64,000 nucleotides of DNA. Origin: Marinomonas agarivorans (GTDB lineage: Bacteria; Pseudomonadota; Gammaproteobacteria; Pseudomonadales; Marinomonadaceae). The notes under the pieces were generated by a model. It searched no databases and was not told the origin of the DNA. It worked only from the letters and a program-made list of their open reading frames with translations. Of the stretch, positions 6,928 through 15,468 are shown one piece after another. The stretch spans positions 62,001-126,000 of the forward strand of contig NHNK02000005.1 of assembly GCA_002173415.2 (NCBI GenBank), written 5' to 3'. A program made the position numbers and the translations under genes. How positions within the stretch are numbered: the stretch's first letter is position 1; each line of letters opens with the position of its first letter.

Positions 6928-7962
6928 ATGAGTTCCATTATGCCCTATGCTTTGATTGCTGACTTAGGTGGTACAAATGCACGTTTTGCACTATCGCCAA
7001 TAGGTCAGTGCAAGATTCAACATGTCCAAGTTTTACCTTGTGCCGACTACGATAATTTATTCGCAGCCCTAGATGAATACATGTTGCGACTTGAATTAAC
7101 AATGCAGGATATTGCCGTAGCTGTATTAGCGATAGCTGGACCAGTTAACCAGCCTATAATTCGTTTTTCTAATAACCCGTGGCAATTTTCTTCTGAACAG
7201 GTAAAAGACTACTTTGGTCCAGATAAACAAGTTGCTCTGCTTAATGACTTTGATGCGAATGGGCATAGTCTTGAAGTGCTTGATTCGAATAAGCTTATTG
7301 AAGTAGGCAATCATAAAAATACTTTGTTGGATAAATCTGCGCCAGCTTGGGTGATTGGACCAGGTACAGGGCTTGGCGTTGCATGTGTTGTGCCACAAAA
7401 TTCAGGGCCGAGTTTATTGTTACCGGGTGAAGGTGGGCACGTTGATTTGCCTAGCGCTACAGAACAAGAAGACTATATTTTAACCTATTTGCGTGAGCGA
7501 CATCATAGAGTATCAGCAGAACGTGTGCTGTCTGGTATGGGATTAGAAAATATTTATGCCGCTTTAACACATCAACAAGGTCAAGAAGCACGGTTAAGTG
7601 CTGTTGAAATAGGTGCGGCATTTCAAGCTGGCGATGAACTTGCTAAAGCAGCGATGGCGCAGTTTTTTATTTACTTAGGGCGTGTCATTGGGAATTTGAT
7701 TCTCAACGTCGAGTCTCGTGGTGGTGTTTATATTGTGGGAGGCATTATTCCACGTTATTGGCAACAATTTATTAACAGTGATTTTAGAAGCGCGTTAGAA
7801 GATAAAGGTCGTATGAGTTCACTTGTTAGTGCGATCCCAATCTATATTGTGACTGAAGAATATCCAGGATTGTTAGGATGCGCTAATTATGCCTCTTACC
7901 TTGCAAAAAATGCAGGAATTCAAGGTGAGATATCAGACAGAACAACGGGAGTTGAAGCATGA
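6928..7962 (+). CDS. glk: Glucokinase
   Basis: ATP-dependent phosphorylation of glucose to glucose 6-phosphate. The protein begins close to the ATP-binding motif ALIADLGGTNARFAL. It also has the LLNDFDANGHSL segment and the second phosphate loop VIGPGTGLGVACV, then LLPGEGGHVDLP, all typical of bacterial Glk of the hexokinase family. The start is uncertain: the frame is open from 6859, but family N-termini begin just before the phosphate loop, so ATG 6928 or ATG 6940 is likely. Neither has a strong Shine-Dalgarno site. From 6928 the product is 344 residues. The stop codon overlaps the zwf start (ATGA), so the two are translationally coupled. Confidence 0.93.
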   Translation: MSSIMPYALIADLGGTNARFALSPIGQCKIQHVQVLPCADYDNLFAALDEYMLRLELTMQDIAVAVLAIAGPVNQPIIRFSNNPWQFSSEQVKDYFGPDKQVALLNDFDANGHSLEVLDSNKLIEVGNHKNTLLDKSAPAWVIGPGTGLGVACVVPQNSGPSLLLPGEGGHVDLPSATEQEDYILTYLRERHHRVSAERVLSGMGLENIYAALTHQQGQEARLSAVEIGAAFQAGDELAKAAMAQFFIYLGRVIGNLILNVESRGGVYIVGGIIPRYWQQFINSDFRSALEDKGRMSSLVSAIPIYIVTEEYPGLLGCANYASYLAKNAGIQGEISDRTTGVEA

Positions 7963-9437
7963 ATAATTTGAGTTTGAAAGCCTGTGATGTCGTTATTTTT
8001 GGTGGTGGTGGCGACCTTGCAATGCGTAAGTTATTGCCAGCACTTTACCATCTTGAAATGGATGGTTTATTAGCGCCAACGACCCGAATTATTGGGGCTT
8101 CTCGACGAGCCATGTCAGCACAGGACTATCAAAATAAGGTCCGTGATGCCCTAGATGAATTTGTACCCTCGAGTAAAGACAACACAGACATATGGCCAAC
8201 GTTCAAAGAACGTCTGCACTACGTATCGGTTGATGCACAAAAACCAGAAGACTTCTCTCGTTTTAATGATTGCCATGTTGGTGGTGAAGAAAAAGATGTG
8301 GTGTTTTACTTAGCAACCTCACCAGACTTATTTGGCTCTATCTGTTCTTCCCTTGCTCAAGTAGGATTAAATGAATCGAGAATGCGGGTAGTGCTTGAGA
8401 AGCCACTAGGCCGAGATTTAATCTCTTCTCGCGCAATTAACACCGAAGTGAAGCAAAACTTTACCGAAAGCCAGGTCTTTCGTATCGATCACTATTTAGG
8501 TAAAGAAACGGTGCAAAACCTGCTCGCAATTCGTTTTGGCAATACCTTGTTTGAGCCTTTATGGGACAGCGCTCACATTGATAATGTACAAATCACCGTA
8601 TCCGAAACCGTAGGAGTAGAAGATCGCTGGGGTTATTACGATAAAGCAGGCGCCTTGCGAGATATGGTGCAAAACCACTTAATTCAACTTTTGTGCCTAG
8701 TCGCGATGGAACCTCCTGGGCGAATGGATGCTGGCTCGGTTCGAGATGAAAAAATTAAAGTCCTTAAAGCACTTCGACCTATCACAGGGGCAAATGCGTA
8801 CACAAAAACCGTACGTGGCCAATATGCTAAAGGGGTTATTAATGGTAAAGAAGTACAAGGTTACTTTGACGAAGAGGGCAGTAATCCTGATTCGCGAACA
8901 GAAACCTTTGTGGCGTTAAAGGCAGATATTGATAATTGGCGTTGGGCAGGCGTACCATTTTATCTACGAACAGGGAAACGTTTAGGTGAACGTTATTCTG
9001 AGATAGTTATTCAATATAAAGCGGTTCCCCATAGTATTTTTAGTGACGAAAGTAACCGGCAATTACAACGCAATCAGCTAACCATTCGCTTGCAACCGGA
9101 AGAAAAAATCTCTTTAACCGTGATGAATAAAGTCCCTGGGGCCAGTGAAGGAATGAATCTACAACCCGTAGATTTGAACCTAAGTTTAACGGAAGCGTTT
9201 CAGAATAAGCGCAGCCCAGAAGCTTACGAACGTCTCTTACTGGATGTCATGCGTAATGATGCCACCTTATTCATGCGTTATGACGAAGTGGAGGCTGCTT
9301 GGAAGTGGGTCGATGGAATTATGGATGCATGGAATCAAACCAGTGAAAGGCCAAAAGAATATGCGTCAGGCTCTTGGGGACCAACCGACTCAATGGCTTT
9401 GCCAATCAAAGATGGTCGTAACTGGCATGATTACTGA
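7959..9437 (+). CDS. zwf: Glucose-6-phosphate 1-dehydrogenase
   Basis: Oxidises glucose 6-phosphate to 6-phosphogluconolactone with NAD(P)+. At 492 residues it has normal length. The N-terminal dinucleotide fold carries GGGGDLAMRKLLPALYHL, a variant of the usual GASGDLA motif. The substrate site RIDHYLGKETVQNL is near residues 176-190. Conserved VSETVGVEDRWGYYD and FYLRTGKRLGERYSE follow. It overlaps glk by four bases and feeds the Entner-Doudoroff route with eda. The next enzyme, 6-phosphogluconolactonase (pgl), which often sits between zwf and eda, is not in the 103-base gap or elsewhere in the window. Confidence 0.97.
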   Translation: MNNLSLKACDVVIFGGGGDLAMRKLLPALYHLEMDGLLAPTTRIIGASRRAMSAQDYQNKVRDALDEFVPSSKDNTDIWPTFKERLHYVSVDAQKPEDFSRFNDCHVGGEEKDVVFYLATSPDLFGSICSSLAQVGLNESRMRVVLEKPLGRDLISSRAINTEVKQNFTESQVFRIDHYLGKETVQNLLAIRFGNTLFEPLWDSAHIDNVQITVSETVGVEDRWGYYDKAGALRDMVQNHLIQLLCLVAMEPPGRMDAGSVRDEKIKVLKALRPITGANAYTKTVRGQYAKGVINGKEVQGYFDEEGSNPDSRTETFVALKADIDNWRWAGVPFYLRTGKRLGERYSEIVIQYKAVPHSIFSDESNRQLQRNQLTIRLQPEEKISLTVMNKVPGASEGMNLQPVDLNLSLTEAFQNKRSPEAYERLLLDVMRNDATLFMRYDEVEAAWKWVDGIMDAWNQTSERPKEYASGSWGPTDSMALPIKDGRNWHDY

Positions 9438-9540
9438 TTGGAGTAACCCAGTATTGAGGTAGCAGAATAAAGGCAATCGCACATAATGCTCAAACCTTTG
9501 GTTTTTAGACACACTTTTTGACGTATAAGTAGGAAAAATA

Positions 9541-10158
9541 ATGACAAATTTAACCCCTCAAGATGTCATGACAGCGACACCTGTTGTACCTGTTATTGTG
9601 GTTGATACTGTTGAACAGGCTATTCATTTAGGGAGAGCACTGGTTGCTGGTGGTGTTAAGGTGTTGGAAGTCACCTTACGCACGGACGTTGCCCTAGAGG
9701 CAATCACTGCGCTGCGCAAAGAGGTTCCCGAAGCCATTGTTGGTGCTGGTACCGTATGTACTCGTGAGCAATATATTCAAGCCGTTGAGGCAGGCTCACA
9801 ATTTATTATTAGCCCCGGTATGACACCAGATTTATTACAAGTCGGAAAAGAATACGCTATTCCTTACCTACCCGCAGTGGCGACGATTTCGGATATTTTG
9901 TTGGGAATGGAATATGGTTACCATCACTTTAAATTCTTCCCAGCAGAGGTAAATGGTGGCATTAAAGCCTTAAAGGCATTTGGTGGTCCTTTGCCTGATA
10001 TTAAGTTTTGTCCGACAGGTGGTATAGGCCCAGATAATTATCAGGCTTATCTGGCTCTGCCTAATGTTCTTTGTGTTGGTGGCTCTTGGATTGTGCCGCA
10101 AGACCTGATTCAGGCTGGCAAGTGGGATGACATTACTCAGCTTGCTAAGGCGTTGTAA
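9541..10158 (+). CDS. eda: KDPG/KHG aldolase (2-keto-3-deoxy-6-phosphogluconate aldolase)
   Basis: Class I aldolase that cleaves KDPG to pyruvate and glyceraldehyde 3-phosphate, the last step of the Entner-Doudoroff pathway. The 205-residue product has VLEVTLRTDVALEAI near residue 40 and VGAGTV near 75. The Schiff-base lysine is Lys131 in HFKFFPAE, and the phosphate loop is CPTGGIGPDN. It starts at ATG 9541 with AGGAAAA upstream, 103 bases after zwf, and is followed by a strong terminator, so glk-zwf-eda probably forms one unit. The dehydratase gene edd is not in the window. Confidence 0.96.
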   Translation: MTNLTPQDVMTATPVVPVIVVDTVEQAIHLGRALVAGGVKVLEVTLRTDVALEAITALRKEVPEAIVGAGTVCTREQYIQAVEAGSQFIISPGMTPDLLQVGKEYAIPYLPAVATISDILLGMEYGYHHFKFFPAEVNGGIKALKAFGGPLPDIKFCPTGGIGPDNYQAYLALPNVLCVGGSWIVPQDLIQAGKWDDITQLAKAL

Positions 10159-10187
10159 GCTTACTCTTCTTTATAAAAACTCGCCTT

Positions 10188-10218
10188 AAAAAGGGAAGCT
10201 GTTTTGCTTCCCTTTTTC
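10188..10218 (+). terminator. Rho-independent terminator after eda
   Basis: AAAAAGGGAAGC (10188-10199) pairs with GCTTCCCTTTTT (10206-10217) around a six-base loop. Flanking A- and T-runs make it able to work in both directions, which suits the convergent phoH-like gene on the minus strand. Confidence 0.9.
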
Positions 10219-10284
10219 TTTGCCCTTGTTTTTTTGTTGCCTTGGGTTTTTGTTTCGCTTGTTTGGTGCTTTTGTCCATGTAGG

Positions 10285-11676
10285 TTATAAATTCTCTTCG
10301 GCAAACTCTGCCAATCGGCTTCTTTCAATGCCATTTACATGCATCATGCTTGAGTATTTAAAGTGTTTGCACTTTTCTACCAAGTAAGTGAGTCCGGATG
10401 TGAGTGGGGTGATGTATTTATTGTCAATTTGTGCCAGATTACCCAAAACAACAATACGTGAATTACTGCCAATACGTGTGACAATGGATTTTAGCTGAAA
10501 TTGAGTTAAACCCTGCGCTTCATCAATAATGATTAAGGCGTTATTGAACGAGCGACCGCGCATAAAATTAAGGGATTTAAACTGAATGTTGGCTTTTTGT
10601 TTTACGTAATCAATACTGCTGATGGAATGTTCATCCGCTCCGTGGAGAATTTCTAGGTTGTCATCAAAAGCCGCTAACCAAGGCGCCATTTTTTCTTCTT
10701 CGGTACCGGGCAAAAAACCAATATCTTCGGCCATTGGTGGGGTAGAACGTGCCACAATAATTTTATTAAAACGTTTTTCTTCCATTGTTACATGCAAGGC
10801 ATAAGCAAGAGCGAGAAGTGTTTTGCCTGATCCTGCTGGCCCTGTCATGATCATAAGATCGGAGTCTTCATGGCGTAATAAATAAAACGCCATTGCCTGT
10901 TCAATGTTTCGTGGTGTGATACCCCAAAAGTTTTGGTGCATCAGGGCTGTGCGTGTCAGGTCAACAAGATAAATGTATTCGTCATCGATATTGCAAATAA
11001 AGCCCACAAACTCGGTCTCATCAATGATAAACATATTGATAAAGGCTTGATCGATACTGTTTTTAGCGAGTAAATGTACCGTATGGCGCCCGTGACTTTC
11101 TGTCTTTACTTTTTCGATGGTATCCCAAAAATTGCCTGTGTACGTCAAATAACCTTTATTAAGCAAATCAACATCATCAAGTACTTTGTCTTTACGATAG
11201 TCCTCTACGTTTTCTAGCCCCGAGCCTTTGGCTTTTATGCGCATATTAATGTCTTTTGTCACCAAACATACAGTATCTCTTGGATTGGTTGCCTGCATGC
11301 TCAAGGCAACATTGATGATACGGTTATCATTGGCGTGGTCATGATTACCATTTAAAAAGGGCACATTGTCATTAGCGGTAATTTTCTGATCGGGGAAAAT
11401 GGCTAATGTGCCAGAAAACTTTGCTTTTTTCGCTGATGTTGTTTGTATGCTGACACCAGATTGCAGTTCTTTCGGAGAGGCATTGCCAACAATTTTGTCA
11501 ATCGTATTAATTGCAAGTCTTGCTTCACGGCTAACATCTTTATCTCTTCTGTCTTTAATAATGTCGAGCTCTTCTAGCACCGTCATCGGAATGACAACTT
11601 TGTGCTCAGCGAAGGCATAAATAGCGAGAGGATCGTGCAATAGAACATTGGTATCAATAACAAAGACTTTTTCCAT
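10285..11676 (-). CDS. PIN-domain PhoH-like ATPase (PhoH2 family)
   Basis: A 463-residue fusion of an N-terminal PIN ribonuclease domain (about 1-145) and a C-terminal PhoH ATPase domain (about 245-463). PIN acidic residues are present: Asp8 in FVIDTNVLL, Glu35/Glu36 in VLEELD, and Asp142 in TKDINMR. The ATPase has Walker A GPAGSGKT at 279-286 and Walker B with ALIIIDEAQGL. Characterised PhoH2 proteins act as ATP-dependent RNA-unwinding ribonucleases; the cellular role in gammaproteobacteria is unclear. AGGAG lies at 11684-11688, upstream of the ATG. It is a monocistronic gene as far as can be seen; no antitoxin-like small gene is adjacent. Confidence 0.9.
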   Translation of the reverse strand: MEKVFVIDTNVLLHDPLAIYAFAEHKVVIPMTVLEELDIIKDRRDKDVSREARLAINTIDKIVGNASPKELQSGVSIQTTSAKKAKFSGTLAIFPDQKITANDNVPFLNGNHDHANDNRIINVALSMQATNPRDTVCLVTKDINMRIKAKGSGLENVEDYRKDKVLDDVDLLNKGYLTYTGNFWDTIEKVKTESHGRHTVHLLAKNSIDQAFINMFIIDETEFVGFICNIDDEYIYLVDLTRTALMHQNFWGITPRNIEQAMAFYLLRHEDSDLMIMTGPAGSGKTLLALAYALHVTMEEKRFNKIIVARSTPPMAEDIGFLPGTEEEKMAPWLAAFDDNLEILHGADEHSISSIDYVKQKANIQFKSLNFMRGRSFNNALIIIDEAQGLTQFQLKSIVTRIGSNSRIVVLGNLAQIDNKYITPLTSGLTYLVEKCKHFKYSSMMHVNGIERSRLAEFAEENL

Positions 11677-12003
11677 AAAATGACTCCTGTTGAATCACGG
11701 TAGGTGGTGAACTCATTATCTGAATTTGCGCTTAATACATTTTTTACTGCTGGCTCCTTAAGACCAATTAACGGTAGGGTGAGGAGAATGAGGAATATGT
11801 TTAATTTGTTACTAGCAGAATAAGATGAAATGCTCCTTATGCCAAAATCAGGCAATGAATAGTGTGTTTGTGTTTTGCACTATAAATTTAGTGTATGACA
11901 GTTTTGGTGATTTTGATAATAGAAAAACATCGAAATTGAACTGACCCCCAATAGTTGGACATTCCAATTACTGGGGGTCTTTTTATCATTGTTGCTAAAA
12001 ACG
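11677..12003. other. 327-base intergenic region with IS-like palindrome
   Basis: The region lies between two minus-strand genes and contains the leader of the PIN-PhoH gene. CACTATAAATTTAGTG (11878-11893) is a small near-palindrome. Near the right end is the long GC-rich hairpin described separately. No convincing open reading frame is present. Confidence 0.5.
11943..11979. repeat. 37-base hairpin resembling abutted IS3-family terminal repeats
   Basis: GACCCCCA (11943-11950) pairs with TGGGGGTC (11972-11979), and TTGGA (11955-11959) pairs with TCCAA (11963-11967) around a three-base loop. The intervening bases are almost complementary too, giving a nearly continuous stem of 17 positions. Five Ts follow on the plus strand, but both flanking genes are on the minus strand, so a simple terminator role fits poorly. 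The outer sequence CTGACCCCCAATAGTTGGAC recalls the ends of some IS3-family (IS150-group) elements. It may be a remnant of such an element or a poor minus-strand terminator for the phosphatase gene. Confidence 0.65.
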
Positions 12004-12777
12004 TTACCCATCAATTTTCGCTAAGGTTTCCCACAGTTCTGGTGCAGCGGTGCAAACTAGATTGCCTTCTAACAAACCGTTGTTGGCCAAAAAGTCATTC
12101 ACCTTGCCGCCAGCTTCTTCTATTAACAAAGAGCCTGCTAGTGCATCCCAGCTATTCATATGGGCTTCGTAATAGCCGTCAACTATACCTAACGCAACAT
12201 GAGCGAGCATTAACGCGCCAGCGCCAAAGCGTCGATACTCAATATCCTGTTTATCCAGTTCTTTTAAGACAGTGAGATATTCCTCTATTGGGCGTCGATT
12301 TGATCGGCCTAAGCCAACAATTGCTTGCCCTTTTTCTGGCTCAACTATGGAGAGTACTTTTTCATTGCAGTAGGCCCCATGATTGCGTTTAGCAAAGAAA
12401 AACTCGTTTTTATCTGGTGCGTAAACAAAGCCTAATTGCGTCACATCATTTTTGACATAAGCCACAGAAATACACCAATAATCCATACCTTGTAGATAGT
12501 TGGTGGTACCGTCAATGGGATCTATTACCCAAACTCCTTCTTCTGTGTCAGGTGTTGTATGCCTTAATCCACCTTCCTCGCCTAGAAATCCGTCGTTAGG
12601 AAAGAAAACGTGTATTTTTTCTCGTAAAAAGTTTTCTACTTCCACATCGGCTTGAGAAACAAAATCTTGTCGGCCTTTTACTTCAACTTTTAATCCTTCA
12701 TTGCGAAACTGCTGAGCAAGCTTGCCTGCTTCTCTAATAATGGGCATAAGTTGTACATATTCTTGTGGTAAGCTCAT
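12004..12777 (-). CDS. Inositol monophosphatase family protein
   Basis: A Mg2+-dependent phosphatase of the IMPase family, about 257 residues. Metal-binding motifs are complete: GEEGG near residue 68, WVIDPIDGTTNYLQG near 85-100, and the C-terminal SWDALAGSLLIEEAGG. Substrates in this family include inositol phosphates, histidinol phosphate, PAP and fructose bisphosphate, and cannot be told from motifs alone. The sequence differs from E. coli SuhB, so I do not use that symbol. An in-frame ATG at 12801 would add eight residues; ATG 12777 is preferred because of the AGAGAA upstream. It is a single gene between PIN-PhoH and the divergent GFA gene. Confidence 0.85.
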   Translation of the reverse strand: MSLPQEYVQLMPIIREAGKLAQQFRNEGLKVEVKGRQDFVSQADVEVENFLREKIHVFFPNDGFLGEEGGLRHTTPDTEEGVWVIDPIDGTTNYLQGMDYWCISVAYVKNDVTQLGFVYAPDKNEFFFAKRNHGAYCNEKVLSIVEPEKGQAIVGLGRSNRRPIEEYLTVLKELDKQDIEYRRFGAGALMLAHVALGIVDGYYEAHMNSWDALAGSLLIEEAGGKVNDFLANNGLLEGNLVCTAAPELWETLAKIDG

Positions 12778-12947
12778 ACTTTTCTCTTGGGCAGCCTTCA
12801 TATAAATTTCAATAATCTATGAGGTAATTAGGAAACTGTAAAAATAAATGAATAACAAGTATGACGGAAAGAGGTTACACTTTTTTGACTAAGTATTAGG
12901 TAAGCCTTTTACCAGCAAGTAAGTTATGGCAATAAAATGAGGTTAGT

Positions 12948-13364
12948 ATGCAAGCAATACATCAGCCACTAAAAGGCAGTTGCCTTTGTCAGTCAATTCA
13001 GTTTGAAATCGAAAATTCATTCCGCAGTTTTTTTCTGTGTCATTGCCATCAATGTCAAAAAATGACAGACTCAGCCCATGTGGCAAACTTATTTATTGAT
13101 AAAAATGCCATTACATGGCTAAAAGGAGAGAGCAAAGCAACGCATTATCAAGTGCCAGGTCATGACATCAAAAATGTCTTCTGCCCAGATTGTGGCTCAC
13201 CAGTACCTTACCTGAATTCAAATGGTAAATTACTTATTGTTCCTGCTGGCTCACTAGACGGTGAACCTAGTATTGCTCCCCACAGTCATATTTTTATGGA
13301 AGAAAAACGAAAGTGGCATGATGAAATACATAAGACACTTCAGTTTGACGGTTTTCCTAGCTAA
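12948..13364 (+). CDS. GFA/CENP-V domain zinc protein
   Basis: A 138-residue protein of the glutathione-dependent formaldehyde-activating (GFA) fold. Zinc ligands are all present: Cys12 and Cys14 (SCLCQS), Cys31, Cys33 and Cys36 (CHCHQCQ), and Cys79 and Cys82 (FCPDCGSP). Most members have no proven activity, and only some bind S-hydroxymethylglutathione, so the name should be read as a domain call. The start has GAGGT upstream. No formaldehyde-oxidation genes are adjacent. It converges with rpoD and shares a bidirectional terminator with it. Confidence 0.88.
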   Translation: MQAIHQPLKGSCLCQSIQFEIENSFRSFFLCHCHQCQKMTDSAHVANLFIDKNAITWLKGESKATHYQVPGHDIKNVFCPDCGSPVPYLNSNGKLLIVPAGSLDGEPSIAPHSHIFMEEKRKWHDEIHKTLQFDGFPS

Positions 13365-13431
13365 TATTAGGGTAGAAAATAAAAGATTGTGTTATTGGGT
13401 TGGAACGATACGGTTTAGCTAGCATGTAGAC

Positions 13432-13471
13432 AAAAAAATCCCTCTACAACATGAAGTGATAGAGGGATTTT
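13432..13471. terminator. Bidirectional terminator between the GFA gene and rpoD
   Basis: AAAATCCCTCTA (13435-13446) pairs with TAGAGGGATTTT (13460-13471) around a 13-base loop. An A-run precedes it, so on the minus strand a T-run follows the stem, ending rpoD transcripts. Confidence 0.85.
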
Positions 13472-13478
13472 AGATAAG

Positions 13479-13487
13479 TTATCCACA
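13479..13487 (+). promoter_or_regulatory. Single consensus DnaA box
   Basis: TTATCCACA matches the consensus high-affinity DnaA box exactly. It lies in the rpoD 3' untranslated region, between the rpoD stop and its terminator. Only one copy was noticed, so this is not an origin. A nine-base match can occur by chance. Confidence 0.45.
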
Positions 13488-13512
13488 CTGGATGTGATCA
13501 GACCATAGAAGA

Positions 13513-15354
13513 CTACTCGTCGAGAAAGCTTCTCAAATGCTCTGAACGGCTTGGGTGGCGAAGTTTACGTAATGCTTTGGCTTCGATCTGACGGATGCGT
13601 TCTCGAGTCACATCAAACTGTTTGCCGACTTCTTCAAGCGTATGGTCTGTATTCATATCGATACCAAAACGCATACGTAATACTTTTGCTTCGCGAGCTG
13701 TAAGGCCAGAAAGTACATTGGTAGTCGCTTCTCGTAAACCTTCAATGGTTGCTGTATCAATTGGCGATTCTGCGCCGTCGTCTTCGATAAAATCACCTAA
13801 ATGCGAATCTTCATCATCACCAATCGGTGTTTCCATTGAGATTGGCTCTTTGGCAATTTTCAGTACTTTGCGAATTTTATCTTCCGGCATATCCATGCGT
13901 ACTGCAAGTTCTTCAGGCGTTGCTTCGCGTCCCATTTCTTGCAACATTTGACGTGAAATACGATTCAGCTTATTAATCGTTTCAATCATATGCACAGGGA
14001 TACGAATGGTTCTGGCCTGATCAGCAATTGATCGTGTGATTGCTTGGCGAATCCACCAAGTGGCGTAAGTCGAGAACTTGTATCCACGACGATATTCGAA
14101 CTTATCAACCGCTTTCATTAAGCCAATGTTGCCTTCTTGAATCAAATCTAAGAATTGTAGGCCTCGGTTAGTGTATTTTTTGGCAATCGAGATAACCAAA
14201 CGTAAGTTGGCTTCAACCATCTCTTTTTTAGCACGACGGGCGCGAGTTTCGCCCACAGAAATACGACGATTAATTTCTTTTAGCTCAACAATTGAAAGCT
14301 TTGAGTCTTTCTCAATATTGCGAAGCTTGCGCTGACTACGCATAAATTCTGCTTCGTTTTCAGTGAGTGCTGTTGCGTAGTTTTTGCCTAATGCAACTTG
14401 ATCATTAAACCAATCAGGGTTGGTTTCATTGCTAGGAAAACTCTTTAAAAAATCACCCCTAGGCATGCCCGATTTGCGCACACAAACTTGCATAATAATG
14501 CGTTCTTGCTCGCGTACCTTATCCATACGGCTACGTACACGATCAATTAAATCGTCAAATATTTTCGGTACCAATTTGATTGGTGCAAAAAGTAAACTCA
14601 GCTCTTCTTGTTTGTCTTTGACGATAGAATCTTGCTTTGAGTGAGATGCTAACAGTGTTTGTAGCTCTGCATGGGCGCGCTCAATATCACCAAAACGACG
14701 AGCTGTTTCTTCTGGGTCAGGTCCGTTATCTACTTCTTCATCAGAATCTTCACTGTCATCGTCATTATCTTCTTCAGTTGCTTCATCTAGCTCCTCTTCG
14801 GATACTTCCTCTAACAAGGGTTCTTCAATTTCTGGCTCGTCGCCATCACCATCGATAAAACCACTAAAGATATCACTTAATCGACCTTCTTCTTCTAATG
14901 ATTTTTTATAGGTCGAGATGAGGGTGTCAACCGCACCTGGATAATATGAGATGGCCGCCATGACCTCACGGGTGCCTTCTTCTATGCGCTTGGCGATAGC
15001 GATTTCGCCAGCACGTGTCAATAACTCTACCGATCCCATTTCACGCATATACATACGTACAGGATCTGTTGTACGTGCAACATCGCCTTCAACCGCAGCT
15101 AGGGCAGCGGCTGCTTCTTCGGCCGCGGCTTCATCGGTGGAATCTCCTTCTTCCATCAAAAGGTTTTCTTTGTCTGGCGCGTATTCACCGACAACGATCC
15201 CCATGTCTTTGATCATGGCGATGATTTGTTCGACTTGCTCTGGATCAGAAAGGTCATCCGGGAGGTGATCGTTAATTTCAGCGAAGGTGAGATAACCTTG
15301 CTCTTTACCTTTGGCGATCAGTTCTTTGAGGCGAGATTGTTCATTATCAGGCAT
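13513..15354 (-). CDS. rpoD: RNA polymerase primary sigma factor RpoD (sigma-70)
   Basis: Housekeeping sigma factor, 613 residues as in E. coli. Region 1.1 is at the N-terminus ([20 protein letters not shown]). Region 1.2 is [18 protein letters not shown]. The large acidic non-conserved insertion has a long Glu/Asp run around 165-215. Region 2 has [19 protein letters not shown] and [17 protein letters not shown]. Region 4.2 ends with [18 protein letters not shown]. It is the last gene of the rpsU-yqeY-dnaG-rpoD operon and is preceded by AGGATAGG. A 9-bp hairpin lies in the 114-base dnaG-rpoD gap. Confidence 0.98.
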   Translation of the reverse strand: MPDNEQSRLKELIAKGKEQGYLTFAEINDHLPDDLSDPEQVEQIIAMIKDMGIVVGEYAPDKENLLMEEGDSTDEAAAEEAAAALAAVEGDVARTTDPVRMYMREMGSVELLTRAGEIAIAKRIEEGTREVMAAISYYPGAVDTLISTYKKSLEEEGRLSDIFSGFIDGDGDEPEIEEPLLEEVSEEELDEATEEDNDDDSEDSDEEVDNGPDPEETARRFGDIERAHAELQTLLASHSKQDSIVKDKQEELSLLFAPIKLVPKIFDDLIDRVRSRMDKVREQERIIMQVCVRKSGMPRGDFLKSFPSNETNPDWFNDQVALGKNYATALTENEAEFMRSQRKLRNIEKDSKLSIVELKEINRRISVGETRARRAKKEMVEANLRLVISIAKKYTNRGLQFLDLIQEGNIGLMKAVDKFEYRRGYKFSTYATWWIRQAITRSIADQARTIRIPVHMIETINKLNRISRQMLQEMGREATPEELAVRMDMPEDKIRKVLKIAKEPISMETPIGDDEDSHLGDFIEDDGAESPIDTATIEGLREATTNVLSGLTAREAKVLRMRFGIDMNTDHTLEEVGKQFDVTRERIRQIEAKALRKLRHPSRSEHLRSFLDE

Positions 15355-15406
15355 TTAGACGACCTATCCTAAGAAATAATAGATTGGTGGAAACAAGCCG
15401 CGAATT

Positions 15407-15433
15407 CTAGCAAAAGTGATCTATTTTTGCTAG
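15407..15433 (-). other. Hairpin between dnaG and rpoD, possible processing site
   Basis: CTAGCAAAA (15407-15415) pairs perfectly with TTTTGCTAG (15425-15433) around a nine-base loop. In the direction of transcription (minus) an A-rich stretch precedes it and no U-run follows, so it does not look like a terminator for dnaG. In E. coli the dnaG-rpoD message is cut by RNase E in the equivalent gap; a similar role here is inference. Confidence 0.5.
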
Positions 15434-15468
15434 ATTTTTTAACGATGAAATCGAGTTGAAGTAATAAC

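Noticed and set aside
9488-9510. Terminator between zwf and eda
   Set aside because: The AAACC/GGTTT stem is only five bases long and is unlikely to separate eda from zwf.
11955-12275. 106-codon plus-strand frame overlapping the IMPase gene
   Set aside because: It is antisense to a conserved gene and begins inside the hairpin; no recognisable protein.
14951-15268. Ala/Ser-rich frame antisense to rpoD
   Set aside because: It mirrors the acidic, Ala-rich coding sequence of rpoD and has no support as a gene.
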